Assembly: GCF_002158905.1 (NCBI RefSeq)
Contig: NZ_CP021431.1
Coordinates: forward strand, 744,001-808,000
Direction: 5' to 3'
Source: Yoonia vestfoldensis
GTDB taxonomy: Bacteria; Pseudomonadota; Alphaproteobacteria; Rhodobacterales; Rhodobacteraceae
DNA: 64,000 nt
How positions within the stretch are numbered: the stretch's first letter is position 1; each line of letters starts with the position of its first letter. Under the pieces are notes generated by a model. The model saw only the letters and a list, made by a program, of their open reading frames with translations, did not search any database and was not told the origin of the DNA. The translations under genes and the position numbers were made by a program. This document shows, piece by piece, positions 56,898 through 64,000 of the stretch.

Positions 56898-57874
56898 GCA
56901 CCACAAGAACCGTGATCTTTGACGCCCCCGGCGGACCCGAGGTGATGAAAATCGTCGAACGCCCTGTCGGTGATCCCGGACCCGGCGAGGTGCGCATCAG
57001 GCATCATGCCTGTGGTTTGAACTATATCGACATCTACCAGCGTGCGGGGGTCTATCCGCTTGCGCTGCCACATGCGCTGGGCATGGAAGGCGCCGGCGTG
57101 GTCGAGGCTGTCGGGGCCGAGGTGACGCATCTGGCACCGGGGGATCGGGTGGCCTATGCCGCGGCCCCGCCGGGGGCGTATTGCGATCTGCGGGTGATGA
57201 ACGCCACCCAAGTCTGCCGCCTGCCAGAGTCGATCGATTTTCGCACCGGTGCGGCGATGATGCTGCAAGGGCTGACGGTTGAATATCTGTTCAACCGCAC
57301 TGTGCCGCTCAAGGCGGGTGACACGGTGCTGTTTCACGCTGCCGCCGGTGGCGTCGGGCTGATCGCCTGCCAATGGGCGCGCGCGCTGGGGATCAGGCTG
57401 ATCGGCACCGCTGGCAGTGATGAAAAATGTGCGCTTGCCCGTGAATATGGCGCATCCGAGGTGATCAATTACGAAAAAGAGGATTTCGTCACCCGTGTGC
57501 GGGAAATGACGGATGGGCGCGGCGTTGATGTGGTCATGGATTCCATCGGCAAGGCCACATTTGAGGGATCATTGGATTGTTTGCGGCCTGTGGGCATGAT
57601 GATCAGCTATGGCAATGCCTCGGGCAAGGTGCCGCCGTTTGATCTGGGTATTCTGGGCGCAAAGGGCTGTCTGCAACTGACCCGGCCGACGATTTTCATG
57701 CATATCGCGCAGCGCGAAAAATGCCAGTCCATGGCATCGCATTTGTTCGACATGGTCGAGAGCGGGAAGATCAAGATCCATATCGGGCAGACATTCGCCC
57801 TTGAAAACGTCGTGCAGGCGCATCGCGCGATGGAAGCACGCAGCACAACTGGCAGTTCTGTTCTGACCCTGTGA
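56894..57874 (+). CDS. Quinone oxidoreductase-like protein (zinc-free MDR family)
   Basis: A 326-residue NADPH-dependent reductase of the QOR group. The nucleotide-binding loop is HAAAGGVGLIACQWAR, and the zinc-binding cysteines of alcohol dehydrogenases are missing. NYIDIYQRAG and the GMEGAGVVEAVG motif match QOR. It overlaps matB by four bases (ATGA), so it belongs to the malonate operon, though its role there is not obvious; it may reduce an enoyl or quinone compound. Confidence 0.87.
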   Translation: MSTTRTVIFDAPGGPEVMKIVERPVGDPGPGEVRIRHHACGLNYIDIYQRAGVYPLALPHALGMEGAGVVEAVGAEVTHLAPGDRVAYAAAPPGAYCDLRVMNATQVCRLPESIDFRTGAAMMLQGLTVEYLFNRTVPLKAGDTVLFHAAAGGVGLIACQWARALGIRLIGTAGSDEKCALAREYGASEVINYEKEDFVTRVREMTDGRGVDVVMDSIGKATFEGSLDCLRPVGMMISYGNASGKVPPFDLGILGAKGCLQLTRPTIFMHIAQREKCQSMASHLFDMVESGKIKIHIGQTFALENVVQAHRAMEARSTTGSSVLTL

Positions 57875-57906
57875 TCGCTGTGGCGCAGATGTGTTGCGCT
57901 GCCGTG

Positions 57907-58854
57907 TCAAATCGGCGGCGCTGCGCGTTCTGTCACCAATTGCTTGGCGGTCACCCTTTCGCGGTGGATCATGTAAAGACCCGCCCCGATGATGATCGTT
58001 ATGCCGGTCAGGGTCAGCAGATTGGGGAAATCGCTGAACACCAGATAGCCCAGCAAAGTCGCCACCGGCAGTTCCAGATATTGCAGCGGGGCCAGCGTGG
58101 CAGAGGGGGCCAGCGACAGCGCATAGGTCATCATGATATGGCTGATCGTCGCGAAGAACCCGACCCCCAGCAGCCAGAGCCATGCAATCCCTTCGGGCCA
58201 GACCGGATCAAGCATCGGCGATCCTGACCCTTGGGCCAGCACCAAGACCGGCAGACATAGCAGACCGGCGACCAGCCCGGTGTGGAATTGCAAGGTCACC
58301 GGATGCATTCGCCGCGACAGCCCGCGCGTGACAAGAATATAAAAGGCAAATCCAACCGCCGTGCCCAGCGGAAACAAGGCCACTGCGCCAAATGCGGCAA
58401 AGCTTGGCTGAATAACCAGCAACACGCCGATGAACCCCACCAATGCGGCCCATGCCCGGCGCGGGCCGACATCCTCGCCAAGGTAATATTTGCCGACCAG
58501 CAGCACGATGAAAGGTGCCACGAAGACGATCGCCAGCGCATCGGCCAGCGGCATGACGCTGATCGCGGCGATAAAGCAAAAGGTCGAGATCAGCAAAAGC
58601 AGTGCCCGCGCCACCAGCGCTGGCCAGAGTGCGGGTCCAACCCGCAACGACAGCCCCAATATCCAGACAAAGGGCGCCATCAGCGCGCATTGCCCGATAA
58701 AGCGCGCCGCCGTGATTTGCCCCACCGGGACGCTGTCAGAGGCCAGTTTGGCCGCGACATCCAGCAATGGCGCTGTCACGCAAAACCCCAGCATCAGGGC
58801 GACACCCGTCAGAATGCGGTCGGTGGATACGGGGGGGTGGGTCGTTTCATTCAT
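57907..58854 (-). CDS. DMT-superfamily transporter (EamA domains)
   Basis: A 315-residue membrane protein with ten hydrophobic helices in two EamA repeats. Such proteins export amino acids or other metabolites; the substrate is unknown. The first repeat ends near the GVLLVIQPSF motif and the second near PVATLLGYLVFSDFP. It converges with the malonate operon. The 130 bases upstream to tupA show no gene. Confidence 0.88.
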   Translation of the reverse strand: MNETTHPPVSTDRILTGVALMLGFCVTAPLLDVAAKLASDSVPVGQITAARFIGQCALMAPFVWILGLSLRVGPALWPALVARALLLLISTFCFIAAISVMPLADALAIVFVAPFIVLLVGKYYLGEDVGPRRAWAALVGFIGVLLVIQPSFAAFGAVALFPLGTAVGFAFYILVTRGLSRRMHPVTLQFHTGLVAGLLCLPVLVLAQGSGSPMLDPVWPEGIAWLWLLGVGFFATISHIMMTYALSLAPSATLAPLQYLELPVATLLGYLVFSDFPNLLTLTGITIIIGAGLYMIHRERVTAKQLVTERAAPPI

Positions 58855-58984
58855 GCGTTACGCTTAGGATGTCGTCCCGCATGCGTCCAGTCGGAAGACC
58901 GATTGCTGATCGAATAATGCAGCGCGCCCGGCACTGGTCCGGGCCGCTGGCAGGGCGGCGCCGTGATGGCGACCGCCCCTTTGT

Positions 58985-59800
58985 TCACTGGGCGTTGGGA
59001 AAGAACAGCTGTTCGCCACCCACTTGATAAGCCGCAATCGCCTGCTGACCCGCGGCAGAGACAAGCCAGTCGATAAAGGCCTTTCCCTCTTGCGCTTTGA
59101 CATGCGGATGGCGCGCGGGATTGACCAGGATCACGCCGTAAGGGTTGAACAGCACCGGATCGCCTTCATAGGTGATGGTCAATGCGCCGCGGTTCGCAAA
59201 GGACAGCCAGGTGCCCCGGTCGGTCAGCGTATAGGCCGGAACCTGCACCGCCGTGTTCAGCGTGGCACCCATGCCAGAGCCGGTTTCAAGGTACCAGGCC
59301 CCCTGTGGGACGATCCCTGCGGCGGACCATAATGCCAGTTCCGCCTTATGCGTTCCGCTATCATCACCGCGCGACGCAAAAGCCGTGCCCGCCTGTGCGA
59401 TTGCGGTCATTGCATCCACGGCTGTCTGTGCGGCGCGGGTCTCGGCCGGGTCGGTCTCTGGGCCGACGATGACAAAGTCATTATACATCACATCGAAACG
59501 CGCCACGCCGTAGCCTTCTGCGACGAATTGCTGCTCTGCGGGCAGGGCGTGGACAAAGACCACATCGACATCGCCGCGCCGCCCGGTTTCCAGCGCCTGG
59601 CCGGTGCCCTGTGCGACGACGCGGACGGTGATACCTGTCTCTTCTGTGAAGATCGGCAAGATATGCCCGAAAAGCCCCGAGTTTTCGGTTGATGTGGTCG
59701 AGGCGACCGTGATGAACTCCTGCGCCACGGCCGGAACCGCTACGACAGTTCCAAGGCTGGTTAGCGCATAGAGTAAGGCTGTCCGGGTGATTGCAAGCAT
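58985..59800 (-). CDS. tupA: Tungstate ABC transporter binding protein TupA
   Basis: Periplasmic oxyanion-binding protein, 271 residues, signal peptide to about A26. The ligand loop ASTTSTENSG (33-42) and SRGDDSGTH are the TupA-type tungstate/molybdate-binding motifs. It is the last gene of tupBCA. The ATG at 59800 follows AAGGAGA; the longer frame upstream is inside the tupC region and not used. Confidence 0.9.
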   Translation of the reverse strand: MLAITRTALLYALTSLGTVVAVPAVAQEFITVASTTSTENSGLFGHILPIFTEETGITVRVVAQGTGQALETGRRGDVDVVFVHALPAEQQFVAEGYGVARFDVMYNDFVIVGPETDPAETRAAQTAVDAMTAIAQAGTAFASRGDDSGTHKAELALWSAAGIVPQGAWYLETGSGMGATLNTAVQVPAYTLTDRGTWLSFANRGALTITYEGDPVLFNPYGVILVNPARHPHVKAQEGKAFIDWLVSAAGQQAIAAYQVGGEQLFFPNAQ

Positions 59801-59831
59801 GGTGATCTTCTCCTTGATGATCGGTTGAAAT

Positions 59832-60569
59832 TTACCAGATAAGCGCGCCGCCCAGAAAATCGCGGGCTTCGGCTGTCTGGGGCGCGTCGAAAAACGGGGC
59901 GGCGGGACCATGTTCGATCAACCGTCCGCGGTGCAGAAAGGCGATGTCCTGCGCAAGGCGACGCGCTTGAAACAGGTCGTGGCTGGTCATCACGATGGTG
60001 ATGCCCTCATCGCTGAACTGCTGGATCAAGGCCTCGATGATGCGGGTTGCCGATGGATCAAGCGCGGCGGATGGTTCGTCCAGAAACAGGATCTGCGGGC
60101 GCATCGACCAGGCGCGCGCAAGCGCCAGGCGCTGCTGCTCGCCACCCGACAGCAGACGCGCCGGGCGCTCTGCCAGCGCGACCAGCCCGAACCGGGCCAA
60201 GGTTTTCTGAACCGTTTCATCACGCATGGCGCGCGTGTAACCGGCCAAAGCTAAAGGATAATCCAGATTGGCACGCACCGACCGGCGCAATAGCACCGGA
60301 CGTTGCAAGACCATCGCCTGCGCTGCCGGTCGCGGGCCATGTGCCTGCCAAAAGATACCGCCCGTTGTGGGTGTGATCAGCCCATGGCACAGCCGCAGGA
60401 ACAGACTTTTGCCCGCGCCATTCGGCCCCATCACAACCAATCGCCGCCCTGCATTGATCGTCAGATCGATCCCGTTGAGCAATTGCGTCTTGCCGACATG
60501 ATACCCCACAGACCGCAGCTGCAGTGGAAGCACCGAGCCAGCCGCTGCGATGGACTTGTCCTGCTTCAT
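59832..60569 (-). CDS. tupC: Tungstate ABC transporter ATPase TupC
   Basis: A 245-residue ATPase: Walker A GPNGAGKSL, signature LSGGEQQRLALARAW, Walker B ILFLDEPSAALD, H-loop MTSHDL. The ATG at 60569 overlaps the tupB stop by four bases; the 108 open codons upstream of it are the wrong frame through tupB. Confidence 0.9.
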   Translation of the reverse strand: MKQDKSIAAAGSVLPLQLRSVGYHVGKTQLLNGIDLTINAGRRLVVMGPNGAGKSLFLRLCHGLITPTTGGIFWQAHGPRPAAQAMVLQRPVLLRRSVRANLDYPLALAGYTRAMRDETVQKTLARFGLVALAERPARLLSGGEQQRLALARAWSMRPQILFLDEPSAALDPSATRIIEALIQQFSDEGITIVMTSHDLFQARRLAQDIAFLHRGRLIEHGPAAPFFDAPQTAEARDFLGGALIW

Positions 60570-61261
60570 CCCAGCCGCCCCCGCGCCGATTGCGCCAGCC
60601 CCCATGCCGCGGCATTCAGTGACAAGGTGATCAACAACAAGATGATCCCCAGCGCCACGGCCAGACCAAGGCTGCCGCGGCTTGTTTCCAAGGTGATTGC
60701 TGTCGTCATGGTGCGGGTATGTCCCGCAATATTGCCGCCAACGATCAGAACGGCGCCGACCTCGGCGCTGGCTCTGCCGAACCCGGCCAGGATACCGGTG
60801 ACAAGGCTGACCCGCCCATCCCAAAGCAAGGTTGGCACAGCGCGCAAACGGCCCGCCCCAAGCGAGCGAAGCTGTTCGCGATATTCGGCCCAAAGATCTT
60901 CGACGACCGACCGCGTCAGCGAGATCACGATCGGCAGGATCAGGATCGTCTGGGCGATCACCATGGCCGTCGGCGTGAACAGAAGGGCAAGGTCACCCAG
61001 CGGGCCGGACCGTGACAATAGCAGGTAAACCAACAGCCCAGCCACGACAGGGGGCAGCCCCATCAAGGCATTGCAGGCCACGACAATCGCGCCCCGGCCC
61101 GGAAACCGCGCAAGCGCAAGCGCCGCGCCCAATGGCAGGCCGATCACGCAACCGATGCTGACGGCGGTCAACGTCACCTTCAAGGATAATGCGATGATGC
61201 CGGTCAAAGCGGGATCGCCAGCGACAATAAGACTGATCGCGATACCAAATGGGCCATCCAT
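60566..61261 (-). CDS. tupB: Tungstate ABC transporter permease TupB
   Basis: A 231-residue permease with five or six helices. The coupling motif is SLGAGRLRAVPTLLWDGRVS, and GFGRASAEVGAVLIVGGNI is typical of TupB/WtpB. I start at ATG 61261 (AAGGA ten bases upstream) because the longer frame begins at a TTG with no ribosome site. It is first in the operon, and divergent from the HTH-PBP regulator. Confidence 0.9.
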   Translation of the reverse strand: MDGPFGIAISLIVAGDPALTGIIALSLKVTLTAVSIGCVIGLPLGAALALARFPGRGAIVVACNALMGLPPVVAGLLVYLLLSRSGPLGDLALLFTPTAMVIAQTILILPIVISLTRSVVEDLWAEYREQLRSLGAGRLRAVPTLLWDGRVSLVTGILAGFGRASAEVGAVLIVGGNIAGHTRTMTTAITLETSRGSLGLAVALGIILLLITLSLNAAAWGLAQSARGRLG

Positions 61262-61286
61262 TGATGTCAAATCCTTCGAGAAATCG

Positions 61287-61316
61287 TAGACAATCAAACA
61301 GGATGCAGTTTATAGT
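61287..61316 (+). promoter_or_regulatory. Probable promoter of the tup-linked regulator
   Basis: TAGACA (61287-61292) and TATAGT (61311-61316) are spaced by 18 bases in the gap between tupB and the regulator gene, giving a leader of roughly 30-55 bases depending on the start codon used. Confidence 0.45.
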
Positions 61317-61351
61317 GCAAGAACATAAATAACGCATGGATTTGCAGCATT

Positions 61352-62266
61352 ATGCAGAAAACACCCGAGAAAGAGCCGATGCAATCTGATGTGCCCAGCC
61401 TGATGACCACCACCGAGGTGGCTGATTACCTGCGGGTCAAACAGCGGACCATTTACGAAATGGTCACGCGCCAGACGATTCCCTTTACCCGCGCGACCGG
61501 CAAATTGCTCTTTCCGCGCCGCTTGATTGATGTCTGGCTCGAGGCGCAGACCGAAGCCCCTGTCGCCGGGGGTTTTCGGGCCGCGCCGATCTATGCGGGG
61601 TCAAACGATCCGCTGCTTGAATGGGCGTTGCGGCAATCGGGCGCGGGGCTGGCGGTGCTGACGCATGGCTCGACACACGGCTTGCGCGAATTGGCGGATG
61701 GGCGTGCGATGCTTGCGGGCAGCCATCTGTTGGATGCGGCAAGCGGGGAATACAATCTGCCCAGCGTGCGCAGCTTCATGCCCGGCGGGGGTTTCGTCAT
61801 GGTGCATTGGGCGCGGCGGGTGCAGGGGCTGTTGACCGCAGCTGGCAATCCACGGGCGATCCGCAATCTGGAGGATGTCGCCGCGCAGCGGCTGCGTTTC
61901 GTCGCCCGTACCGAGGGGGCCGGGTCGCAGCATTTGCTGGATGTCTTGCTGGCCCGCGCCGGGCTGACAGCGGATGCTTTGCAATTCGCGCCCCGGCAGG
62001 CCGAGACCCATGCCGATCTGGCCATGATGATCGAGACCGGCGAGGCGGATTGCGGCATCGGTCTGCAAGCGGTGGCGGGGCGGCTTGGTTTCGTGCCGCT
62101 GGTTGGCAATGAAAGCTTTGATCTGGTGATGCGGCGGCGCGATTATTTCGAACCTCAGATCCAGGCGCTGCTGACATTCGCGCGCAGCGACGCCTTTGCC
62201 GCAAGGGCCGGGCATCTGGCGGGATATGATGTGTCAGATCTGGGAAAGGTGCGCTGGAATTCCTGA
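61352..62266 (+). CDS. Fusion regulator: excisionase-type HTH plus periplasmic-binding-protein-like domain
   Basis: A 304-residue cytoplasmic protein, no signal peptide. Residues about 18-63 form an excisionase/MerR-like helix-turn-helix (TTTEVADYLRVKQRTIYEMV). Residues about 78-300 form a PBP-like domain (PF12727 type) with AGSHLLDAASGEYNLP, RFVARTEGAGSQHLLD and GEADCGIGLQAVA. This pattern suggests a one-component oxyanion sensor. Beside tupBCA it is probably the tungstate or molybdate regulator. The start is ATG 61352 or ATG 61379 (with GAAAGAG upstream). Confidence 0.85.
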   Translation: MQKTPEKEPMQSDVPSLMTTTEVADYLRVKQRTIYEMVTRQTIPFTRATGKLLFPRRLIDVWLEAQTEAPVAGGFRAAPIYAGSNDPLLEWALRQSGAGLAVLTHGSTHGLRELADGRAMLAGSHLLDAASGEYNLPSVRSFMPGGGFVMVHWARRVQGLLTAAGNPRAIRNLEDVAAQRLRFVARTEGAGSQHLLDVLLARAGLTADALQFAPRQAETHADLAMMIETGEADCGIGLQAVAGRLGFVPLVGNESFDLVMRRRDYFEPQIQALLTFARSDAFAARAGHLAGYDVSDLGKVRWNS

Positions 62267-62351
62267 TCCCCGGCGGGTCTGGCCAAACATGGCGCGGGGC
62301 AGGTCGCGCCTTGCGCGCGCTGATGCCGCATCTTGTTGGGGCAGGTGGTGG

Positions 62352-62936
62352 CTACATCTGGGGGATTTTATCATTGCGCGCGGCATGATCCACGATCTGT
62401 TGGATCCGTTTGTCGCGGGTCGGCGCGGTCTTGGCCGATTTCAGCCAGCGCAGCAGATTGCGCTGATACGACGGGGCGCTATTTGCGAAATTTGCGGCGG
62501 CAGGCGCTTGTTGGGTCAATGCGCTTTGCAGATCGTCCGGCAGGATACCCGCATCCACATCCGCCCAATAATCCCACAGACCGCTTTCTTTTGAGGCGAT
62601 GATCGACCGCAATCCGGCCTCTGTCATCCGCCCCTGCATGATCAGTTTTTCGGCGCGGTCCTTATAGCTTTTTGCCCAAGCCTGCGTTTGTCGTGGCGCG
62701 ATCAGCTGCATGGTGCGGTCATCGTCAAGCTTGCGCCGCAGACCGTCGATCCAGCCAAAGGCAATCACCGCATCAAGGATATCCTGGGCCGAGACAAATT
62801 TGTCCGGCACGCTTTTCTTGAAGGTGACCAGCCAGACGCTTTCGGTCTGGGTATGATGGGCCGCCAACCATTCATGCAATTGAGCGATCGAGTTGACCTG
62901 CACCATGGCAAAGCGGTCGGTGGCAAGGCCCGCCAT
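62352..62936 (-). CDS. YdeI/OmpD-associated family protein
   Basis: A 194-residue soluble protein of the YdeI family (bacteriocin-protection or OmpD-associated annotation). The pattern ESVWLVTFKK, VIAFGWIDGLRRKLDDDRTMQ and APRQTQAWAKSYKDRAEKLI is typical. The biochemical role is unknown. It overlaps the RND gene upstream by one base (TAATG), so they are co-transcribed. Confidence 0.85.
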   Translation of the reverse strand: MAGLATDRFAMVQVNSIAQLHEWLAAHHTQTESVWLVTFKKSVPDKFVSAQDILDAVIAFGWIDGLRRKLDDDRTMQLIAPRQTQAWAKSYKDRAEKLIMQGRMTEAGLRSIIASKESGLWDYWADVDAGILPDDLQSALTQQAPAAANFANSAPSYQRNLLRWLKSAKTAPTRDKRIQQIVDHAARNDKIPQM

Positions 62937-64000
62937 TATGCCGCCACCGCCGTGGCCGCGGCGGCGGCGCGGTCATCGGCCCGCCGCTCTTTGCGCAGAT
63001 AGGTGTGGTAAAGCACCGGCACGCCGATCAGCGTCAGGATAGAGGCAAAGCCAAGCCCCGCCATGATCGTGACCGCCATTGCCGCAAAGAAAGCATCCGT
63101 CAGCAAGGGCAGCATCCCCAGGATCGTCGTGCCCGCGGCCAGAACCACCGGGCGCAGACGGCTGACACTTGCCGTGATGATGGCTTTGTCTTGTGGCAGG
63201 CCGATTTCCTTTTGCGCGTCGATTTCTTCGACAAGGACAATGGCGTTTTTGATCAACATGCCTGACAAAGACAGCAGCCCAAGCATCGCGGTGAAGCTAA
63301 AGGCAAGGTCGGTGTAAAGCAGCCCCAGCGCCGCACCATTGATTGCCATCGGCACAATCGTCCAGATCACTGCGGTTTGACGCAGCTTGCCGAACAACAG
63401 GACCGTGATCAGCAGCATCGTCCCAAATGCCAGCGGCATCTGGCGACCCAGTGACGCCTGTGCATCGCCGGAACTTTCATATTCACCGCCCCATTCCAGG
63501 CGGTAACCGGCGGGCAAGTCAATCGCTTCGATCAAAGGGCGCACTTGTCCAAAGACGCTGGGCGGGGTCAGCCCGTCAATGACATTGGCCTGCACCGTGA
63601 TCGTCGGCACCCGGTTGCGCCGTTCGATCAAAGTGTCTTCGGCAATGATGTCAAACCCGTCAATCACCTGGCTGAGCGGCAGATAATCCCCGATCGCGGT
63701 GGAATAGACGATCTGATCCAACAGCTGGCCATCGCGGTCGGTCTCGCTGCGGGGGGTGCGCACGATGATGTCGATCAGGCGATCACGTTCGCGGTAAGTG
63801 CCGGCAGGGATGCCATTCGTGGCAAGCGCAATCGCATTGGCAACATCGGCACGCCCGATCCCCGCGGCCTGCGCGCGGTCTTCGGCATAGATGGGCCGTG
63901 TGACGATTTCCATTTCGCGCCAATCATTATGTTCGCTGTGCAGCAAGGGTGTCGCGTTGCGCAGGATATCCTCTGCCTGGGCAGCAAGGCTGCGCAGCAC
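62936..64000 (-). CDS. RND-family efflux permease, C-terminal part (5' end outside window)
   Basis: At least 354 residues of an AcrB/MexB-type inner-membrane pump. Part of the porter (docking) domain and the second membrane block are present (PLAFGTMLLITVLLF, LLSLSGMLIKNAIVLVEEID, RLRPVVLAAGTTILGMLPLL), ending in an Ala-rich tail. The frame is open at the window end, so about two thirds of the protein lies outside. The substrate is not identifiable here. Confidence 0.88.
   Translation of the reverse strand: MLRSLAAQAEDILRNATPLLHSEHNDWREMEIVTRPIYAEDRAQAAGIGRADVANAIALATNGIPAGTYRERDRLIDIIVRTPRSETDRDGQLLDQIVYSTAIGDYLPLSQVIDGFDIIAEDTLIERRNRVPTITVQANVIDGLTPPSVFGQVRPLIEAIDLPAGYRLEWGGEYESSGDAQASLGRQMPLAFGTMLLITVLLFGKLRQTAVIWTIVPMAINGAALGLLYTDLAFSFTAMLGLLSLSGMLIKNAIVLVEEIDAQKEIGLPQDKAIITASVSRLRPVVLAAGTTILGMLPLLTDAFFAAMAVTIMAGLGFASILTLIGVPVLYHTYLRKERRADDRAAAAATAVAA

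Noticed and set aside
59832..60893. 353-codon version of tupC
   Set aside because: The first 108 codons lie inside tupB in another frame; the ATG overlapping the tupB stop gives the normal length.

Overview
The window reads as chromosomal DNA of an alphaproteobacterium of the Rhodobacteraceae (Roseobacter-like). The basis is high GC over most of its length, the family-typical look of ClpS, HemE/HemC/HemF, YejABEF and the membrane cytochrome c, an alphaproteobacterial glpSTPQUV glycerol operon, and a malonate TRAP/matAB operon. I see no IS element, prophage, rRNA operon, plasmid origin or CRISPR array. Genes are dense. The longest gaps are about 260 bases (9565-9825, 32264-32527, 43339-43601), and all three hold recognisable regulatory sequence.

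Layout. 1-2.0 kb: the 3' end of nudC, pheA and a membrane-anchored cytochrome c. 2.1-7.9 kb: a complete yejABEF peptide importer. 8-12.4 kb: a D,D-carboxypeptidase with a SPOR domain, clpS, rsmC, an SDR without its catalytic lysine, and a small lipoprotein. 12.5-15.6 kb: hemF, hemE and hemC; the hemF/hemE junction carries a composite repeat made of three tight hairpins between two conserved blocks. 15.6-21.8 kb: small membrane proteins, a FAD-dependent oxidase, a tRNA with anticodon CAU, a cyanide-insensitive-type bd oxidase (cydAB) and uraH.

21.9-33.3 kb: a full glycerol catabolic locus. Divergently from glpR run glpD, the ABC importer glpSTPQUV, glpK and an iron-type alcohol dehydrogenase. 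GlpSTPQUV imports glycerol, GlpK phosphorylates it and GlpD feeds dihydroxyacetone phosphate into central metabolism. The two ATPases have complementary motif losses that predict one working and one degenerate ATP site. The binding-protein gene glpV is bracketed by two strong intercistronic hairpins.

33.3-43.4 kb: htpX, a signalling trio (HD-GYP response regulator, periplasmic protein, tripartite hybrid kinase), a fumarylacetoacetase-family enzyme, and a Mn/Zn-type ABC importer in which both permeases end in winged-helix-like tails. Its promoter is overlapped by an inverted repeat. 43.6-50.3 kb: a lipoprotein subtilase with a C-terminal barrel-like region, a voltage-gated-type K+ channel, and a lower-GC module of GAF protein, multi-TM hybrid kinase and LuxR-type regulator.

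50.3-57.9 kb: malonate use. A GntR regulator (matR) is divergent from a TRAP transporter, malonyl-CoA decarboxylase (matA), malonyl-CoA synthetase (matB) and a quinone-oxidoreductase-like gene, with a perfect palindrome between them. 57.9-64 kb: a DMT-family exporter, a tungstate importer (tupBCA) with a divergent regulator that fuses a DNA-binding domain to a binding-protein-like domain, a YdeI-family protein and the 3' part of an RND pump that runs out of the window.

Best candidates for something little described: the asymmetric GlpS/GlpT ATPase pair, the winged-helix tails on the metal permeases, the HTH-PBP regulator beside tupBCA, the low-GC GAF/multi-TM-kinase/LuxR cassette, and the lipoprotein-anchored subtilase.
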